A DNA stretch of 64,000 bases from Polaribacter sargassicola. GTDB taxonomy: Bacteria > Bacteroidota > Bacteroidia > Flavobacteriales > Flavobacteriaceae. How positions within the stretch are numbered: the stretch's first letter is position 1; each line of letters begins with the position of its first letter. Below are positions 61,915 through 64,000 of this stretch, one piece after another. A model generated the notes under the pieces. The model made no database searches. It was not told the DNA's origin and saw only the letters and a list, made by a program, of their open reading frames with translations. A program made the position numbers and the translations under genes. Location of the stretch: contig NZ_JAHDAU010000005.1 of assembly GCF_021991835.1 (NCBI RefSeq), positions 248,001 through 312,000 on the forward strand, written 5' to 3'.

Positions 61915-64000
61915 ATGAAAAAAATATTACCAATTATTCTGACAATTTTATTTTTTTCTGAATCATATTCTCAATGTGGACAATATATTGAAAATAAGTT
62001 AAGTGCCCTTTCAGATGTTAGATTTTGGGACGAAAACAATGGATTTGTTATTGGAGGTTCTTCATTACTGACAACCAATAATGGAGGAGTTTCATGGGAA
62101 ACATATGAACTGCCACATTACCAAGCTTTTTATTATAACCCATTAAATGATGTCGAGTTAATTGATTCTAACAAAGCATTTGTTTTTGGTGCAGATGGAA
62201 TTATTCTTTTCACTGAAAACAAAGGAATAGATTGGGAAAGAAGAATAGGAATTACAGGTCTAGAAAATTTTACAGGAGTTGATTTCATTGACAGTGACAG
62301 AGGTTATTTAGTAGGAATAGACGATTATTTAGTTAATGATACAGCTTTTTTATACAAAACAACTGATGGTGGAAATTCTTGGTTAAAAGTGACATCAAAC
62401 ATCTCCTCAATTGATTTTGGTGATTTTAGTCCTAAAGATATTTTATTTCTAGATGAAAACATTGGTTATGTTTGGGGAGGTAATACATTTTATAAAACTA
62501 CTGATGGTGGTGAGACATGGGAATACGAAAATAATCCATCAAACTCATACATACAAAAATTACAATTCATTGATTCTCAAACTGGGTATTTAAGTGGAGG
62601 TAGTTCTATTTACAAAACTGTTGACGGTGGGAATTCTTGGACACAAACAAGTTATTACGTTGAATGGACTACAGGAGCATTTACAATAAACAATAACTAC
62701 TTGTATTACTCAAGTTATGTTGTAAATGGAATTAAAAAAGTTAATATAAATAGTGATACTGAAGAAAGTGCTAATATCAACCAAGATGGTTTTTTAACCG
62801 ATATATATTTTATAAATGACAATGTTGGGTTTGCTGTAGGCAAAAAAGAACAAGTGCCGCCTAATATGGGAAGATTCATATTTAAGACTACAGATGGCGG
62901 AGCTAGTTGGGCTCAACTTGATAGTGGTTCGCCAAGAGAAGGGAACTCTAATAATGCTAGCTATTTTAAAAAAATTAATGAAAATGAATATATATATTCG
63001 GTAGTTAGTGCAGGCAATTTTACCCATTCATCAATCTTAATTTCTCAAGATAAAGGTTCTAGTTGGAAAAAAGTTTATGAAACTGAGGATGTTGTTGGCT
63101 ATACTTTATATGCTGAAGGTGATTATATCAGTCATTGGAGATATTCCAATCCAAATAATTATGGTGAAGGTTATATTATATCCGAATCTTTTGACAAAGG
63201 AACAACTTGGACTGATGGTTCTATTTTATATTTCAGTGACCTTCCATCAGATATTTATTTTTCAGCAAACGGTTTAACTCAAGTATCTGTTAATAATTTG
63301 TTTTTATATGGACTACAAGGGAATATTTACCAATCAACAGATAAAGGTATTTCTTGGAGCATAATACAGATTCCTGATAATCTTTTATATACACAATACA
63401 AATTTGTTAATCAAAATGAAATTATTCTATATGCTTCGGATTCTACTACAAATGAACCTTTGGTCTATAGAACTAGTAATAATGGTTCTACATGGGATGA
63501 AATTCTAAGGCTTGAAGGAGTTCAATATAATGTTACTTTTGAGTATGATAATTCAAATCATATATATATTTATTCAAATAACCCTGTAGGTAAGCTTTAC
63601 ATTTACGATATTTTAAACCAAAACCTTATTGAAAGGGAAATCCCATATTATATAAATAAAATAAAAGCAATAGATAATGATTCATTTATAATACTTGATA
63701 ATAGTGGAAACCTATATATTTCTCATGATAAAGGATTAAACTGGTCTCAGCGGTTTTGGGCTGATTATAATAGCTCTTATCCAAATATTTACGTAGAAGA
63801 TGAGAATAACATTTTCTTATGGGAGTATAATTTTATTCAAAATTTAAAAACATATATACCTTTTGAGCCTGAATTAATATTTGGAAATAGTAACGCTTTA
63901 ATTAACACAGAAGAGGAATATATAATTCCTGTTGATTTATTTTCAACAACAGAATGGATATTAGAAAGTGGCGGAACATTAATAATAGATAGTAACACCA
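61915..64000 (+). CDS. Secreted Asp-box repeat protein, 3' end outside window
   Basis: The frame runs from the ATG at 61915 to the window edge without a stop (695 codons). Signal peptide (MKKILPIILTILFFSESYSQ), then at least nine Asp boxes (TTDGGNSW, TTDGGETW, TVDGGNSW, TTDGGASW, SQDKGSSW, SFDKGTTW, STDKGISW, SNNGSTW, SHDKGLNW), with the YCF48-like pattern N-x-G-Y/F between them. It predicts a beta-propeller in the envelope. Such proteins often end in a type IX secretion tag, which would lie outside. It is unrelated in operon terms to the transglutaminase unit before it, separated by 100 bp with no clear promoter. Confidence 0.85.
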   Translation, partial: MKKILPIILTILFFSESYSQCGQYIENKLSALSDVRFWDENNGFVIGGSSLLTTNNGGVSWETYELPHYQAFYYNPLNDVELIDSNKAFVFGADGIILFTENKGIDWERRIGITGLENFTGVDFIDSDRGYLVGIDDYLVNDTAFLYKTTDGGNSWLKVTSNISSIDFGDFSPKDILFLDENIGYVWGGNTFYKTTDGGETWEYENNPSNSYIQKLQFIDSQTGYLSGGSSIYKTVDGGNSWTQTSYYVEWTTGAFTINNNYLYYSSYVVNGIKKVNINSDTEESANINQDGFLTDIYFINDNVGFAVGKKEQVPPNMGRFIFKTTDGGASWAQLDSGSPREGNSNNASYFKKINENEYIYSVVSAGNFTHSSILISQDKGSSWKKVYETEDVVGYTLYAEGDYISHWRYSNPNNYGEGYIISESFDKGTTWTDGSILYFSDLPSDIYFSANGLTQVSVNNLFLYGLQGNIYQSTDKGISWSIIQIPDNLLYTQYKFVNQNEIILYASDSTTNEPLVYRTSNNGSTWDEILRLEGVQYNVTFEYDNSNHIYIYSNNPVGKLYIYDILNQNLIEREIPYYINKIKAIDNDSFIILDNSGNLYISHDKGLNWSQRFWADYNSSYPNIYVEDENNIFLWEYNFIQNLKTYIPFEPELIFGNSNALINTEEEYIIPVDLFSTTEWILESGGTLIIDSNT

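Noticed and set aside
62794-63277. Two short frames (minus and plus) near the right edge
   Set aside because: They lie inside the long open Asp-box gene that starts at 61915 and runs off the window.

Overview
The window is a stretch of an AT-rich Bacteroidota chromosome, most like a marine Flavobacteriaceae member. The evidence is the gene families (TonB receptors with carboxypeptidase-like N-domains, ECF/FecR trios, DUF4625 lipoproteins, BNR/Asp-box proteins) and the promoters: several starts are preceded by the Bacteroidetes form TTTG (or GTTG), 19-20 nt, then TAnnTTTG. About 50 protein genes and one tRNA-Tyr are seen. Both edges cut a gene: a radical SAM protein on the left and an Asp-box repeat protein on the right. 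No phage, insertion sequence, CRISPR array or rRNA is visible.

Layout: (1) 1-9 kb: radical SAM; a divergent VOC/HxlR pair; PepSY-TM; an XRE regulator, HipA-like kinase and DUF3037 run; an M14 peptidase with an Lrp regulator; TruC-like pseudouridine synthase and a drug-efflux MFS. (2) 8.8-15.4 kb: DUF805, then a MoxR/DUF58/DUF4350/DUF4129/SpoIIM cluster with a divergent RDD gene. (3) 15.7-20.5 kb: an SDR protein, then an NAD operon: NrtR, nicotinamide phosphoribosyltransferase (NadV type), a macrodomain-like protein of unknown function and a short Prs-like kinase, with matching palindromes before nadV and nrtR. (4) 20.7-28.6 kb: tRNA-Tyr, Asp-box protein, S9 peptidase, and a 5'-nucleotidase divided into two genes. 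(5) 28.7-38.5 kb: an apparent zinc-starvation island: Fur/Zur-type regulator, MerC, FolE, PhoX, COG0523 GTPase, a small Cys protein, a TonB receptor and three His-rich lipoproteins, with Zur-like boxes placed over promoters. (6) 38.6-44.2 kb: ECF sigma, FecR anti-sigma, STN-type TonB receptor and a vanadium haloperoxidase. The same bipartite ECF-type promoter stands before fecR and before the haloperoxidase. (7) 44.2-52.2 kb: LLM oxidoreductase, a gamma-glutamyltransferase remnant, a barrel protein, SPFH protein, CDF zinc exporter, thioesterase and a VWA-like membrane protein. (8) 52.2-61.8 kb: an amidoligase-type cluster with two sets of circularly permuted ATP-grasp plus alpha-E (one separate, one fused), a transglutaminase-DUF2126 fusion and a second transglutaminase.

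The strongest leads are the NAD operon, whose gene set fits an ADP-ribose-based as well as a PRPP-based salvage route; the shared ECF promoter tying a haloperoxidase to a transport signalling circuit; the Zur-box island; the phased five-copy operator of the XRE regulator; and the ATP-grasp/alpha-E/transglutaminase cluster, whose product is unknown.
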